Shown: positions 9,790 to 19,564, numbered from the stretch's first letter. The stretch is 64,000 nt of DNA from Brevibacillus laterosporus (GCA_007833815.1 CP033464.1:2722001-2786000); one strand, 5' to 3'. Notes: generated from the letters alone by a model not told the origin. Numbers and translations: made by a program.

Positions 9790-10647
9790 TTGTATACAGA
9801 TACTCTGGAAGTGATGGCTAAGAACGCAGTAAAGAAAAAAGATATGCTAGATAGAAGTATAGCCCGATATTTGTTGCATGCAGCGCTTGCGGGATGCTAT
9901 GTAGGTATTGGAATCGTACTAATTTTAACGGTGGGTGAGCCGCTATTACAAGCTGGCTCCCCCCTAACTATGACATTGATGGGCGTGTCGTTTGGGATTG
10001 CCTTAACCTTGGTCATTTTCGCAGGTTCCGATTTGTTTACCGGGAATAATATGTATTTCACGATTGGAGCATTAAGCGGTGCGACTAAATGGAAGGATGC
10101 AGGGAAAAATTGGGTGTGGTGCTGGATTGGAAACCTACTCGGAGCAACTGTATTCTGTCTGATCATTTTAGGTTCGGGAGTGTTTAGCCACGCTTCAAAC
10201 GACCATATGCTTTTTTACCTAGCAGCTAAAAAAATGAACCTACCAACTGTGCAATTATTTTTCAGAGGAATTCTTTGTAACTGGTTAGTTTGCTTATCTA
10301 TTTGGACAGCCACCCGGGCAAAGGAAGATACAGCGAAACTAATTCTGATTTTCTGGATGTTGTTTGCCTTTATTACCTCTGGATACGAGCATAGCGTAGC
10401 CAACATGACAGTGTTAACACTGGCGCTCATGCTTCCACACCCAGAGACTATTACCATTGCGGGCTGGGCTCATAACCTGAGCGTTGTTACATTAGGAAAC
10501 ATTGTTGGTGGAGCATTATTTGTCGGTACCATGTACTGGCTGGTGTCACCGCTCAAAACCAAGTTAACAAAAGGAAAACAACAGGAAGAATTCAAAGAAA
10601 ACCAGCAGATAGCTACAACAGAAAGAGCTAGTCTGCAAGCGAAATGA
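9790..10647 (+). CDS. Formate/nitrite channel family protein (NirC/FocA type)
   Basis: Integral membrane protein of about 285 aa with six hydrophobic segments. Family hallmarks are the segment AGSDLFTGNNMYFTIGALSG (about residues 77-96) and a conserved NIVGGALFVGTMYW near the C-terminus. Known FNT proteins are pentameric channels for formate, nitrite or related anions. Pairing with the NirD-like gene upstream makes nitrite the best guess. TTG 9790 is preferred over TTG 9781 because AAGGAG ends at 9779, too close for the latter; ATG 9814 remains possible. The C-terminus is a polar Lys/Gln-rich tail. A terminator follows at 10670. Confidence 0.9.
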   Translation: MYTDTLEVMAKNAVKKKDMLDRSIARYLLHAALAGCYVGIGIVLILTVGEPLLQAGSPLTMTLMGVSFGIALTLVIFAGSDLFTGNNMYFTIGALSGATKWKDAGKNWVWCWIGNLLGATVFCLIILGSGVFSHASNDHMLFYLAAKKMNLPTVQLFFRGILCNWLVCLSIWTATRAKEDTAKLILIFWMLFAFITSGYEHSVANMTVLTLALMLPHPETITIAGWAHNLSVVTLGNIVGGALFVGTMYWLVSPLKTKLTKGKQQEEFKENQQIATTERASLQAK

Positions 10648-10669
10648 AACGGTTTCATATGATAAAGAA

Positions 10670-10705
10670 AGTCTGTTCTTAGGCACGTGGGAACAGGCTT
10701 TTTTC
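10670..10705 (+). terminator. Terminator after the nirD-like/nirC-like pair
   Basis: AGTCTGTTCTT pairs with GGGAACAGGCT (two G-U pairs) and is followed by TTTTTT. Confidence 0.85.
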
Positions 10706-10839
10706 ATTTTTTCCTCCATTATTGATATGTTATGGGTCGTTGTATCATATGATAGAGAATCGGTGATCCGTCAAAGTAGCATAACATGTATTCTTCATAA
10801 AGAAATTGGTGGATTAAATATGTAAAGAGGTGAGTAAAT

Positions 10840-12222
10840 ATGAAATATCCAGCGGAACCATTTAAAATCAAAATGGTAGAACCGTTGCGGCTCATTTCAC
10901 GAGAAGAACGGATTACTGCGTTGAAAGAAGCGGGGTATAATCCGTTTTCGCTTCGTGCTGAAGATGTGTACATTGATTTACTAACGGACAGTGGAACGGG
11001 GGCAATGAGCGATCGACAATGGGCAGGGCTTATGCAAGGCGATGAATCCTATGCAGGTAGTCGTAGCTTTTATCATTTACAAGAGAGTGCACGTGATGTG
11101 TTTGGGTTTGCTTATGTCGTCCCCACCCATCAGGGCAGGGGAGCGGAACAGGTTCTCTTTCCTTTACTGATCAAGCCAGGACAGTCTGTCATTAGTAACT
11201 GGCATTTTGATACGACCCGTGCCCATGTGGAATTGGCTGGTGGAAAGGCGATTGATTTGGTTACGGATAAAGCTTTGGAAACAAGTACGTACCATGATTT
11301 CAAGGGGAATATAGATATTGAAAAAGCAAGGAAGGTCATCGAGGAAAAAGGTAAGGAAAATATTGCTTTTCTAATCATGACAATTACGAATAACAGTGCA
11401 GGTGGTCAACCTGTTTCCATGGAAAATATTAAGCAAGCATCAGAATTAGCTAAAGAATATGGACTTCGATTTTTGCTGGATGCGGCTCGTTTTTCTGAGA
11501 ACGCTTACTTTATAAAACAGCGTGAAGCTGGCTATCAGCAGAAATCAATTCGTCAAATCGTCCGTGAAATGTTCAGTTACGCAGACGGCTATACCATGAG
11601 TGCTAAAAAGGATGGATTGGTCAACATAGGAGGACTTATTGGAATTCGTGAAGAGCAAGAGTTGTATCAACAAATCCGTTCTGCTGTCGTTCCTCTTGAA
11701 GGATTTCCGACATACGGAGGCTTGGCTGGACGTGATATGGAAGCGTTAGCTATTGGATTACAGGAGGTTGTAGAGGAGGATTACTTGCATTATCGGATTG
11801 CGCAGATTGCTTATTTAGGAGATCGACTGACAGCAGGAGGAATCCCAATCCAGACGCCAACTGGAGGTCATGCTGTATTTGTAGATGCTAAGAAGCTATT
11901 ACCACACATTCCATTTCATCAATTTCCGGGTCAAGTGCTGGCGAATGAGCTTTATGTAGAAAGTGGGGTTCGGGCTGTAGAGGTTGGCTCTTTTTTACTG
12001 GGAAGAGATACAGCAACAAAGCAACAGCTTGCCAGTCCCTTGGAATTATTACGCCTGACGATTCCACGGAGAGTGTACACATATGCACATATGGATGTTA
12101 TTGCAGAGGGTTTGATTCGGATTAAAGAGCAGGCAAATGATTTGGGCGGACTCATGTTTACATACGAACCACCTGTGTTGCGCCATTTTACAGCGCGCTT
12201 GAAACCTATTTTGGAAAAATAG
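10840..12222 (+). CDS. tnaA: Tryptophanase (tryptophan indole-lyase)
   Basis: PLP enzyme that splits L-tryptophan to indole, pyruvate and ammonia. The 460-aa length is typical. Family motifs include [23 protein letters not shown], the PLP-lysine segment [15 protein letters not shown] (near 252-266), [15 protein letters not shown] and the terminal [11 protein letters not shown]. Tyrosine phenol-lyase is the close relative. Residues such as [25 protein letters not shown] and RHFTARL match tryptophanase better, but specificity is inferred. ATG 10840 has AGAGGTGAG upstream. I find no tnaC-like leader peptide with Trp and Pro codons in the 190-base upstream region and no tnaB permease next to it. 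A terminator follows at 12323. Confidence 0.9.
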   Translation: MKYPAEPFKIKMVEPLRLISREERITALKEAGYNPFSLRAEDVYIDLLTDSGTGAMSDRQWAGLMQGDESYAGSRSFYHLQESARDVFGFAYVVPTHQGRGAEQVLFPLLIKPGQSVISNWHFDTTRAHVELAGGKAIDLVTDKALETSTYHDFKGNIDIEKARKVIEEKGKENIAFLIMTITNNSAGGQPVSMENIKQASELAKEYGLRFLLDAARFSENAYFIKQREAGYQQKSIRQIVREMFSYADGYTMSAKKDGLVNIGGLIGIREEQELYQQIRSAVVPLEGFPTYGGLAGRDMEALAIGLQEVVEEDYLHYRIAQIAYLGDRLTAGGIPIQTPTGGHAVFVDAKKLLPHIPFHQFPGQVLANELYVESGVRAVEVGSFLLGRDTATKQQLASPLELLRLTIPRRVYTYAHMDVIAEGLIRIKEQANDLGGLMFTYEPPVLRHFTARLKPILEK

Positions 12223-12322
12223 CTACTTCAAGGGCATAGAGAACGGTTGTGGACGTGAGAACCAGAGGTCGTCTAAGATGACTAACATATGAAAAATTTC
12301 AAATTTACATGCAAAAATTTGA

Positions 12323-12366
12323 TAACCAGCCCCAATATCCTGACATGTGGGGATGGTTATTATTTG
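12323..12366 (+). terminator. Terminator after tryptophanase
   Basis: TAACCAGCCCCA pairs with TGGGGATGGTTA and is followed by TTATTTGTTT. The rest of 12367-12500 is very AT-rich and probably carries the brnQ promoter, which I cannot pinpoint. Confidence 0.8.
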
Positions 12367-12514
12367 TTTCAAGGAAGAATTTTTTGACAATTTTATATAA
12401 AATAAAAATTTTAATTGTTTGTTATTTTTTATCTCTTGCTTCTTAATAACTCATCCTATAGAATTGCTATATTGATAAACAAAAATAAAAAACAACATGA
12501 ATCAGGAGTTTGTT

Positions 12515-13831
12515 ATGAATAATTCTTCTTTGAGATTTTCACAAATCTTTACGATTGGTTTATTGCTGTTTGCTATCTTTTTTGGTGCTGGAAATGTGAT
12601 TTTTCCTCCTGCATTGGGACAAGCAGCAGGAACGAATATGTGGATTACCATTACCGGTTTTATTGTGACAGATGTAGGTCTTTCTTTACTAGCAATAATA
12701 GCAGTTGCTCTTGCGGGTGGTAGTTTTGATCAATTAGGGGCAAAGGTTCATCCAACATTTGCAACCGTACTAAGTATTGTTATCTATCTGGCTATTGGTC
12801 CACTTTTTGTTATTCCACGTACTGGAACAGTATCTTTTGAAATGAGTGTGGCCCCTGTATTATCTGAGGGCAATGCGGGAAGATGGTGTTTCCTATTCAT
12901 TTTCTTCGTTATCACATACCTCTTATCGCTAAACCCCACTAAATTAGTAGACCGTATCGGTAAAATCTTAACGCCTGTCTTTTTAGTTATGATCGGAGTT
13001 ATTTTAGCGAAGGCTCTTATCTCCCCAATGGGAGCATTTGCTGAGCCAACAGGGGATTATGCTGAAATTCCTTTTTTTAAAGGATTTTTAGAAGGATTTT
13101 TAACGCTAGATGCTATTGGTGCTTTAGTAATTTCTGTTATTGTTGTAAATACGATTAAGCAATATGGGGTAACGGAAAGAAAAGCGATTGCCAAAAACAT
13201 GATTTATGCTGGAATCATTGCTTCTATTGGACTAATGCTTGTTTATTTTGCTTTAGGGTATATTGGAGCTTCTAGTGTTTCACTTGGAGTAGCAAGCAAT
13301 GGAGGAGAACTTCTTACAAATGTGATGAATCATTTATTTGGAGCAAGTGGGAATTTGTTACTGGGAGCAGTAATCATTTTAGCGTGCTTAACAACTGCTG
13401 TTGGCGTAACATCTGCATTTGGTAACTATTTCTCAAAAATGTTACCGGGTATTTCTTATAAAAAGATTGTCTTAGCTGTTTGTTTATTTAGTTTCGGTAT
13501 CTCCAACTTAGGACTAAATGCGCTTCTTCAAGTTACAGGGCCTGTATTAATGGTGCTATACCCAATTATCATTGTTTTAATTGTGTTATCGTTTCTTGAT
13601 AAGTATATAACTGGAAAACCATCTGTTTATATTGTTGCAATGACAGTAGCAACCATTTTTAGTCTCCTTCAAGTACTTGAAGAACAGGGGTGGATGTCAG
13701 AGAGCATCATCCGTTATGCACAAATGATTCCCTTTTACCAATTGAAAATTGGATGGATGGTGCCAGCTGCTATTGGTGCTATTGTCGGATATATCATGCC
13801 ACAAAAGTCAGTGAAAAAAGGAAAAAAATAA
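12515..13831 (+). CDS. brnQ: Branched-chain amino acid:cation symporter, LIVCS family
   Basis: Imports Leu, Ile and Val with Na+ or H+. About 438 aa with roughly 12 hydrophobic segments. The N-terminal family signature FAIFFGAGNVIFPPALGQAAG is split around residues 17-38, and ITYLLSLNPTKLVDRIGKILTP follows near 135-155. ATG 12515 is preferred over ATG 12497 because CAGGAG sits eight bases before it. The gene is monocistronic by position and ends in a Lys-rich tail. Substrate is inferred from the family. Confidence 0.9.
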   Translation: MNNSSLRFSQIFTIGLLLFAIFFGAGNVIFPPALGQAAGTNMWITITGFIVTDVGLSLLAIIAVALAGGSFDQLGAKVHPTFATVLSIVIYLAIGPLFVIPRTGTVSFEMSVAPVLSEGNAGRWCFLFIFFVITYLLSLNPTKLVDRIGKILTPVFLVMIGVILAKALISPMGAFAEPTGDYAEIPFFKGFLEGFLTLDAIGALVISVIVVNTIKQYGVTERKAIAKNMIYAGIIASIGLMLVYFALGYIGASSVSLGVASNGGELLTNVMNHLFGASGNLLLGAVIILACLTTAVGVTSAFGNYFSKMLPGISYKKIVLAVCLFSFGISNLGLNALLQVTGPVLMVLYPIIIVLIVLSFLDKYITGKPSVYIVAMTVATIFSLLQVLEEQGWMSESIIRYAQMIPFYQLKIGWMVPAAIGAIVGYIMPQKSVKKGKK

Positions 13832-13843
13832 CATAAAAAAGAG

Positions 13844-13976
13844 GTGCTCCCACATCTTTGTCTAGGTAAGAGTTATGGCATGTTTACATGAAAATGAAAC
13901 ACATGTTGCTATCCGGCGCTTGATCTGCATTTTGGTAGTCAATCGTTAACGTAACCTGACAGTGATGTGGGTGCAC
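13844..13976. other. Long-range dyad between brnQ and an EamA transporter gene
   Basis: GTGCTCCCACATC (13844-13856) is complementary to GATGTGGGTGCAC (13964-13976) with one mismatch, enclosing about 107 bases. On the minus strand the right side is followed by CTCTTTTTT, like a terminator, but no minus-strand gene ends here. It may be a structured non-coding RNA or a relic. Confidence 0.35.
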
Positions 13977-14124
13977 TTATCGTTTGTAAAAAAACCAATA
14001 AATTACCTAATTGTGGTACTATTACATTGACTTAAAATAAAGGTAAACAATTGGGGTTGGGAATGTAGGTATATTTTAAATGAAAAAAGCAGTTATTCTT
14101 AATAAATAGTGGGAGAGATTTACT

Positions 14125-15039
14125 TTGTCTAATAGCACGGTTGCGTATGTAAAAGTATCCATTGCCATGTCTATTGTAGGAAGTTTTGTCGTCGTAAACA
14201 AATTTATCTTGGAACAAATCCCTATTTTTTTAGCATCGGAGTTGCGGTTGCTTATTGCCACTATCATTTTACTACCTATGTTTTATCGTAAAGAAAGAAA
14301 ATTTCCTCGAATACATAAAAAAGATGCTTTTGTTTTACTTGTACAAGGATTTGTCGGGATTTTTTTATTTAGTGTATGTTTATTATATGGATTACAATAT
14401 ACATCCGCTGTTGAGAGTGGAATTGTTTTAAGTTGTACTCCTGCTGCAATGGGGATCATTGCTTATGTTTTTTTGAAAGAGAAATTAGGGGTTACGAAGA
14501 TATCAGGTATTTTATTAACTATCTTAGGAACCATTTCAATTAATGTTTTCGGAATTATTTCTACTAATAGTATAAGCTTTAGTTCATTATTCGGAAATTT
14601 CCTTATTCTTTGTGCTGTAATAGGTGATGCTATCTTTTTTTCGTTTGGAAAATTACTATCTAAAGCGTGGTCTCCTTTAGCGATTTCAACAGCGCTGAGT
14701 ATGATAGGAGCCATCTTATTTTTACCACTAGCTATCCATGATTCTTTGAGCCTAGATTTCTCTAAAGTATCCATATCTGTTTGGCTACTGATTTTATATA
14801 CGGCTATTATTGTTACAATCGTAGCAGTCATTTTAATGAATCAAGGATTAAAAGTAATACCTGCTAGTGTAGCTTCCGTTTTCACTGCGTTAACACCAAT
14901 TACTACGATTTTATTATCAAGTCTAGTGCTAAAGGAAGACATTTATTGGTATCACATATTGGGAATGGTGTTTGTACTGATGGGGATTGTTGTTCTTACA
15001 AGGACAAATGAAAAACCAATAGAAATGAATACCATGTAG
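14125..15039 (+). CDS. EamA/DMT-family transporter
   Basis: A 304-aa membrane protein with ten hydrophobic segments in two homologous halves (EamA repeats about 10-145 and 160-295). Typical features are the LLYGLQYTSAVESGIVLSCT segment near 90-110 and the closing segment ASVFTALTPITTILLSSLVL followed by Y-W-HILG. The family exports amino acids, metabolites or drugs; the substrate cannot be told. The start is TTG 14125 after GGGAGAG. A bidirectional terminator separates it from the convergent carboxypeptidase gene. Confidence 0.85.
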   Translation: MSNSTVAYVKVSIAMSIVGSFVVVNKFILEQIPIFLASELRLLIATIILLPMFYRKERKFPRIHKKDAFVLLVQGFVGIFLFSVCLLYGLQYTSAVESGIVLSCTPAAMGIIAYVFLKEKLGVTKISGILLTILGTISINVFGIISTNSISFSSLFGNFLILCAVIGDAIFFSFGKLLSKAWSPLAISTALSMIGAILFLPLAIHDSLSLDFSKVSISVWLLILYTAIIVTIVAVILMNQGLKVIPASVASVFTALTPITTILLSSLVLKEDIYWYHILGMVFVLMGIVVLTRTNEKPIEMNTM

Positions 15040-15106
15040 ACAGATCAAGTTTAATTGTTAACCTATAATGGTATTTTTGACTCGATAATATACTTTTATC
15101 ATAATG

Positions 15107-15167
15107 AATAGCCTCCCCATAGCACTATCTAGAAAATAGATGAGCGTACAAGGAGGCTATTTTTTTA
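15107..15167. terminator. Bidirectional terminator between EamA gene and M32 carboxypeptidase
   Basis: AATAGCCTCC pairs perfectly with GGAGGCTATT, followed by TTTTTT on the + strand, between two convergent genes. The loop is long (about 35 bases). Confidence 0.8.
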
Positions 15168-15198
15168 TGCTCCTATAAAGAATAGGCTAGTCCTATTC

Positions 15199-16713
15199 CT
15201 ACAGCTGATACAAATCCTTATATTTCTTTTCCAAATAATCAACTAGGTAGCTTGCATTCACTTGCTCTCCGGTTACATCTTGCAATAGCTCTTGTGGAGA
15301 CTTCATTTTACCGAATTGGTGAATGTGCTCACGTGACCATTGATTGAGCGGCGCAAAATCACCAGCGCGTAAGAGATCATCAAAGTTAGGAAGCTGTTTT
15401 TTCATAGCATGTGTAAATTGAGCCGCATAAACATTTCCTAGGGAATATGTTGGGAAGTAACCCATTAAACCACTAGACCAATGGACATCTTGCAAGACAC
15501 CCAGATCATCGCTAGGTACATCGACGCCTAGGTATTCTTTCATCTTTTTGTTCCAAATTTGTGGTAGTTCGCCTACCTCAATTGTCTGGTTAATCAAGCC
15601 TTTTTCAATCTCATAGCGAACCATTATATGCAAATTGTAGGTAAGTTCATCAGATTCGGTACGAATAAAAGATGGTTCTACTAAATTTGCTGCCCGGTAG
15701 AAATCTTCCAATGCTACGCCAGCAAATTGCTCAGGGAACGCTTGTTGCGCATCTGGATAGAAATGCTCCCAGAATGGTAGACTACGTGCCACCATGTTTT
15801 CCCAAAAACGAGATTGGGATTCATGAACGCCCATGGAAGTACCGTTACTAAGCAATAGACCATTGTACGCTGCATTTACATTTTGCTCATACATACCATG
15901 ACCTGCTTCATGAATACTACTCCATAGCGCGTAGCGGAAATCTTGTTCATCGTATCGTGTGGTTAGACGTACATCGCTCGAACCAAAATGAATGCAGAAC
16001 GGATGGGTACTGGTATCAAGGCGACCAGATTGGAAGTCGAAGCCAATTTTCTTTAACACAAGCTGGTTAAATGCTGCTTGATCTGCTTTGGCAAAATGTT
16101 TTTCCATAAAGCTAATATTTGGTCGTCGATTTGATTCATTGATTGCATGAACCAATGGAACTGTTTTGTCACGCAATAAGGTAAAAATTTGATCCAATTG
16201 CTTTACTGTCATACCTGGCTCATATTGATCCAGTAAGGTATCGTATTTATCCTCTTTGGCTCCCCAATAATCAATGAACTCCAATTTCATATTTACGATC
16301 TTTTCAAGGTAGGGACGGAACAGAGCAAAATCATTTTTTTCGCGAGCTTCTTCCCAGAGATTTTCGGCTTGATTCGTAATGAGTACATATTCTTGATAGC
16401 GCTCGGTTGGAATCTTCTTGTTTAAGTCAAATTCCTTTTTGGATTCTTCCACTAATTTTTGTGTGACTGCGTCTAGTTGCTGGTAGGTTTGTTCTTCAGT
16501 CAGACGTTGTAGGTAATCCTCCATTTGTTTAGATGTAGAGAGCTTGAACGCCTCAGTAGATAATGTAGAAATCACTTCTGAGCGTGCATCCATCCCTTTT
16601 TTCGGTGCTTTCGTACGAAGATCCCAGTATAAAACTGCTGTTGCATTGTTGTAGGCATGAATTTTTTTAGAGAAGGTAGTAAAATCAGTAGCTAATTGAT
16701 TAATCGTACCCAT
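15199..16713 (-). CDS. ypwA: Carboxypeptidase Taq family (M32) metallocarboxypeptidase
   Basis: Zinc carboxypeptidase that removes C-terminal residues from peptides in the cytoplasm. The 504-aa length and the motifs fit M32: WDLRTKAPKKG near 30, the DVRLTTRYDEQDFRYAL block near 247-263, the zinc motif HEAGH (268-272), the HES block GVHESQSRFWEN (about 298-309), and later YLGVDVPSDDLGVLQDVHWS. ATG 16713 has TTAGGAGGCG upstream. It is monocistronic and convergent with the EamA gene. The symbol follows B. subtilis ypwA by family resemblance. Confidence 0.92.
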   Translation of the reverse strand: MGTINQLATDFTTFSKKIHAYNNATAVLYWDLRTKAPKKGMDARSEVISTLSTEAFKLSTSKQMEDYLQRLTEEQTYQQLDAVTQKLVEESKKEFDLNKKIPTERYQEYVLITNQAENLWEEAREKNDFALFRPYLEKIVNMKLEFIDYWGAKEDKYDTLLDQYEPGMTVKQLDQIFTLLRDKTVPLVHAINESNRRPNISFMEKHFAKADQAAFNQLVLKKIGFDFQSGRLDTSTHPFCIHFGSSDVRLTTRYDEQDFRYALWSSIHEAGHGMYEQNVNAAYNGLLLSNGTSMGVHESQSRFWENMVARSLPFWEHFYPDAQQAFPEQFAGVALEDFYRAANLVEPSFIRTESDELTYNLHIMVRYEIEKGLINQTIEVGELPQIWNKKMKEYLGVDVPSDDLGVLQDVHWSSGLMGYFPTYSLGNVYAAQFTHAMKKQLPNFDDLLRAGDFAPLNQWSREHIHQFGKMKSPQELLQDVTGEQVNASYLVDYLEKKYKDLYQL

Positions 16714-16861
16714 ACAGAAACGCCTCCTAAAGATAATTTTCTGATAAAAAAATTTTGTTTGAAAATTATGTATATATAGCGTGTCAAACGATTTTCTTCG
16801 CTTTACACACGCCGACTATCTCATTATTATATCTGATTTTTCGTGTATGTACATCTATCTT

Positions 16862-16894
16862 CTAACAGAAAAAGCAGGCAAATTATTTGCCTGC
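16862..16894 (-). terminator. Terminator overlapping a stop codon
   Basis: On the minus strand GCAGGCAAA-TAA-TTTGCCTGC followed by TTTTTCTG forms a nine-base-pair stem with the TAA stop codon of the membrane protein gene as its loop. The terminator is thus embedded in the end of the coding sequence. Confidence 0.85.
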
Positions 16895-17587
16895 CTTCCG
16901 TTTTGAATAACCAATGACAATATAGCCAATAAAGAAAATAGCAAGGATAGGTGCTAAAATAATAGTCCAGTTTATATCACTATTATGGGAATCTATAGAT
17001 TGTACGATCTCCTCCAGGGAACCAGCCACGACGTATGTGCTATTTGGCAACAATCCGTTCAGCCCTGCAATGACCTGACCATTATGTACTTCCGCTGCTA
17101 GATAGATCTCCGAATGGTTCGGAATGGCTTTGTAGCTAAGAGCTTTAGGGGGAAGAGAACTGATTGAAAGTTTTTGGTTTTCATCAGTAATTTCACCAAT
17201 AAACTCAGGTTTTACCGTCGTTTCATTTAATATCAAATCCGTTTTAATTACATAAATCTCATGTAGAGAAATAGGCTGCCCATTAAAGGTCATGTTAGTA
17301 GCAACTAATAGTTCAGTATCATCATTGCGCCATTTTAGTTTCTTTTTAGTGTGCTTGTTTTTTTGAAGAATGACATAGGATTGCTTCAGATACTCCTGAT
17401 CACTTATCAGTGAGCCTGCTTCCATAGTTCCTTTTACAATTTGCAGTCCGTCTTTAGAAAGGTCAAAACTTTTCTGAATAGGTAATGATAGCAAGTGCTC
17501 TTCTAACTCGGCTGTTTGTTTAGAATCCATATATTTAGATACAAGTCCAATGCCAATTAAAGCAGCTACTAACACAAGTACGATCAT
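16883..17587 (-). CDS. Bitopic membrane protein of unknown function, about 234 aa
   Basis: Starting at ATG 17587 the protein has an N-terminal membrane helix (MIVLVLVAALIGIGLVSKY), a large soluble middle of about 180 residues and a C-terminal helix (WTIILAPILAIFFIGYIVIG) before a basic tail KRKAGK. Both ends are probably cytoplasmic with the middle outside, given the basic tail. The middle contains GTMEAGSLISD and repeated short beta-like stretches; I do not recognise the family. The frame stays open upstream to 17824, overlapping the divergent prfC start, but those codons look non-coding. AAGGAAGTGG lies about 20 bases before ATG 17587, so the true start could be slightly further upstream. 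The gene ends inside its own terminator. Confidence 0.65.
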   Translation of the reverse strand: MIVLVLVAALIGIGLVSKYMDSKQTAELEEHLLSLPIQKSFDLSKDGLQIVKGTMEAGSLISDQEYLKQSYVILQKNKHTKKKLKWRNDDTELLVATNMTFNGQPISLHEIYVIKTDLILNETTVKPEFIGEITDENQKLSISSLPPKALSYKAIPNHSEIYLAAEVHNGQVIAGLNGLLPNSTYVVAGSLEEIVQSIDSHNSDINWTIILAPILAIFFIGYIVIGYSKRKAGK

Positions 17588-17811
17588 TTTTATACGATCG
17601 ATGATATCCACTTCCTTTGTTGAATGAATATAGTAAAATCTTATATATGAATTACGAGTCATTTTTAATAAAGTTTCATGAAAACAGGACTTTGTAGAAG
17701 AGATTCGACCGTATTGTAGACTTTTCTCTTTTAACGGAGCGTGTTTGTTTGTATAATCGTACTGGTAGAGAAGCGTAAGGAAGAATTTGATTGCCATAGG
17801 AGAATGAATAA

Positions 17812-19416
17812 ATGACTCAATCACAAGTGAATTGGGAAAATGAAATTACGAGACGGCGTACATTCGCCATCATTTCCCACCCGGATGCCGGTAAAACGAC
17901 AATGACGGAAAAATTATTGTATTATGGAGGCGCCATTCGAGAAGCAGGTGTGGTCAAGGGACGTAAAAATTCCAAGCACGCTACTTCCGACTGGATGGAG
18001 ATCGAGAAAAAACGTGGTATCTCTGTAACTTCCTCCGCGATGGACTTTGAATATAAAGGACACCATATTAATATTTTGGATACACCTGGTCATGAAGACT
18101 TTAGTGAAGATACGTATCGTACGTTGACTGCTGCCGATGCTGCTGTCATGATCATTGACGTGGCAAAAGGGGTGGAAGCGCAAACCATCAAGCTGTTTAA
18201 GGTTTGTCGGATGCGTGGAATTCCTATTTTTACCTTTATTAACAAATTGGATCGTCACGGAAAAGATCCGTTCTCTCTTTTAGAGGAATTAGAGAGCGTA
18301 TTGGGTATTCGCTCTTATCCAATGAATTGGCCAATTGGTATGGGTAGCGATCTATGTGGTGTATATGACCGTGTAAAAAACCGCGTGGAGCTATATCAGG
18401 ATGGTAGTGATCACCAGCAGATTTCTTCCGTTGAAGTAAGCGGAGCTGATGATCTAACAATTAAGAATAGCGTTGGCGAAGTATTATATGATCAACTACA
18501 GGAAGAAATTTCTCTATTAGACATCGCAGGAGATGAATACGATGAGTCATTGATCGCTAGGGGAGAGCTGACTCCAGTATTTTTTGGTTCGGCGATCAAT
18601 AACTTCGGTGTGCAAACTTTCCTGGAGAATTTCTTACAAATGGCACCGCCACCTTCACCAAAGAAAAGTACGATTGGAGAAATCGATCCATTAAATGGTA
18701 AATTCTCTGGTTTTATCTTTAAAATCCAAGCCAACATGAATCCAGCTCACCGTGACCGTGTAGCGTTTATGCGCATTTGCTCAGGTAAATTCCAAAGGGG
18801 AATGAATGTTCGTCATGTACGTTTAGGTAAAGACATTAAATTGGCCCAGCCGATGCAATTCATGGCGCAAGACCGTGAAATTGTAGAAGAGTCATATGCA
18901 GGTGATGTAATTGGCTTATTTGACCCAGGAATTTTCCAAATTGGAGATACGCTATGTGTCGGGTCTGCGTTTGAATATGAAGAAATGCCACATTTCTCAC
19001 CGGAGTTCTTTGCTAAGGTAACAGTTAAAGATGCGATGAAGCATAAACAGTTCCAAAAAGGTATTATGCAACTGACCGAAGAAGGTACGGTGCAGTTGTT
19101 TAAGACACACCCGTGGGAAGAACTCATTATTGGTGTGGTTGGTGTCTTGCAATTTGAGGTACTGGAATACCGTTTGAAAGCAGAGTACGGTGTCGATATT
19201 CATTTGCAACGTATGTCGTACCAAGTTGCTCGCTGGATTGAAGGGGATAAGGAAGCGATGGATGCTGTAAAATCCCGTAGCCAATCCGTTACAGATCGTT
19301 ACGGGCGACTGGTCATGCTATTTGATAGTGAATACCAATTACGGATGGCACAAGAGAAGTATCCGAAGCTTACTTTCCATGAGAGTTCATTGGGATTACA
19401 TCGTGTGACGGACTAA
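17812..19416 (+). CDS. prfC: Peptide chain release factor 3
   Basis: Translational GTPase that recycles RF1 and RF2 after peptide release. The 534 aa show the G1 motif SHPDAGKTTMTEKLL (near 23), the switch II motif DTPGHEDFSEDTYRTL (near 85) and G4 NKLDR (near 144), followed by domains II and III. The GTPase is RF3-type rather than EF-G-type because of SDWMEIEKKRGISVTSSAM. ATG 17812 has AGGAG upstream. It diverges from the membrane-protein gene and ends at a TTCG-loop terminator. RF3 is present in some but not all bacilli. Confidence 0.95.
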   Translation: MTQSQVNWENEITRRRTFAIISHPDAGKTTMTEKLLYYGGAIREAGVVKGRKNSKHATSDWMEIEKKRGISVTSSAMDFEYKGHHINILDTPGHEDFSEDTYRTLTAADAAVMIIDVAKGVEAQTIKLFKVCRMRGIPIFTFINKLDRHGKDPFSLLEELESVLGIRSYPMNWPIGMGSDLCGVYDRVKNRVELYQDGSDHQQISSVEVSGADDLTIKNSVGEVLYDQLQEEISLLDIAGDEYDESLIARGELTPVFFGSAINNFGVQTFLENFLQMAPPPSPKKSTIGEIDPLNGKFSGFIFKIQANMNPAHRDRVAFMRICSGKFQRGMNVRHVRLGKDIKLAQPMQFMAQDREIVEESYAGDVIGLFDPGIFQIGDTLCVGSAFEYEEMPHFSPEFFAKVTVKDAMKHKQFQKGIMQLTEEGTVQLFKTHPWEELIIGVVGVLQFEVLEYRLKAEYGVDIHLQRMSYQVARWIEGDKEAMDAVKSRSQSVTDRYGRLVMLFDSEYQLRMAQEKYPKLTFHESSLGLHRVTD

Positions 19417-19431
19417 TTTATTAGAAACAAG

Positions 19432-19478
19432 AACAAGAGACGCAAAGGGATGTTTCGACATCTCTTGCGTCTTTTCTT
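19432..19478 (+). terminator. Terminator after prfC
   Basis: AAGAGACGCAAAGGGATGT and ACATCTCTTGCGTCTTTTCTT form a long stem with a TTCG tetraloop and a T-rich tail. Confidence 0.85.
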
Positions 19479-19564
19479 GTATGAAAAGGTTTTTTCTATT
19501 CATGAAGCGGACAGCCACTCTCATATAGTGAAAGAGCAGTAGCAAAGGAAGGAGTGGAAATGTT

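Noticed and set aside
10706-10839. tnaC-like leader peptide before tryptophanase
   Set aside because: No short frame with a suitable ribosome site and a Trp codon followed by Pro.
17588-17824. Longer start for the unknown membrane protein
   Set aside because: The extra 79 codons overlap the prfC start and promoter region and precede a proper N-terminal membrane helix.
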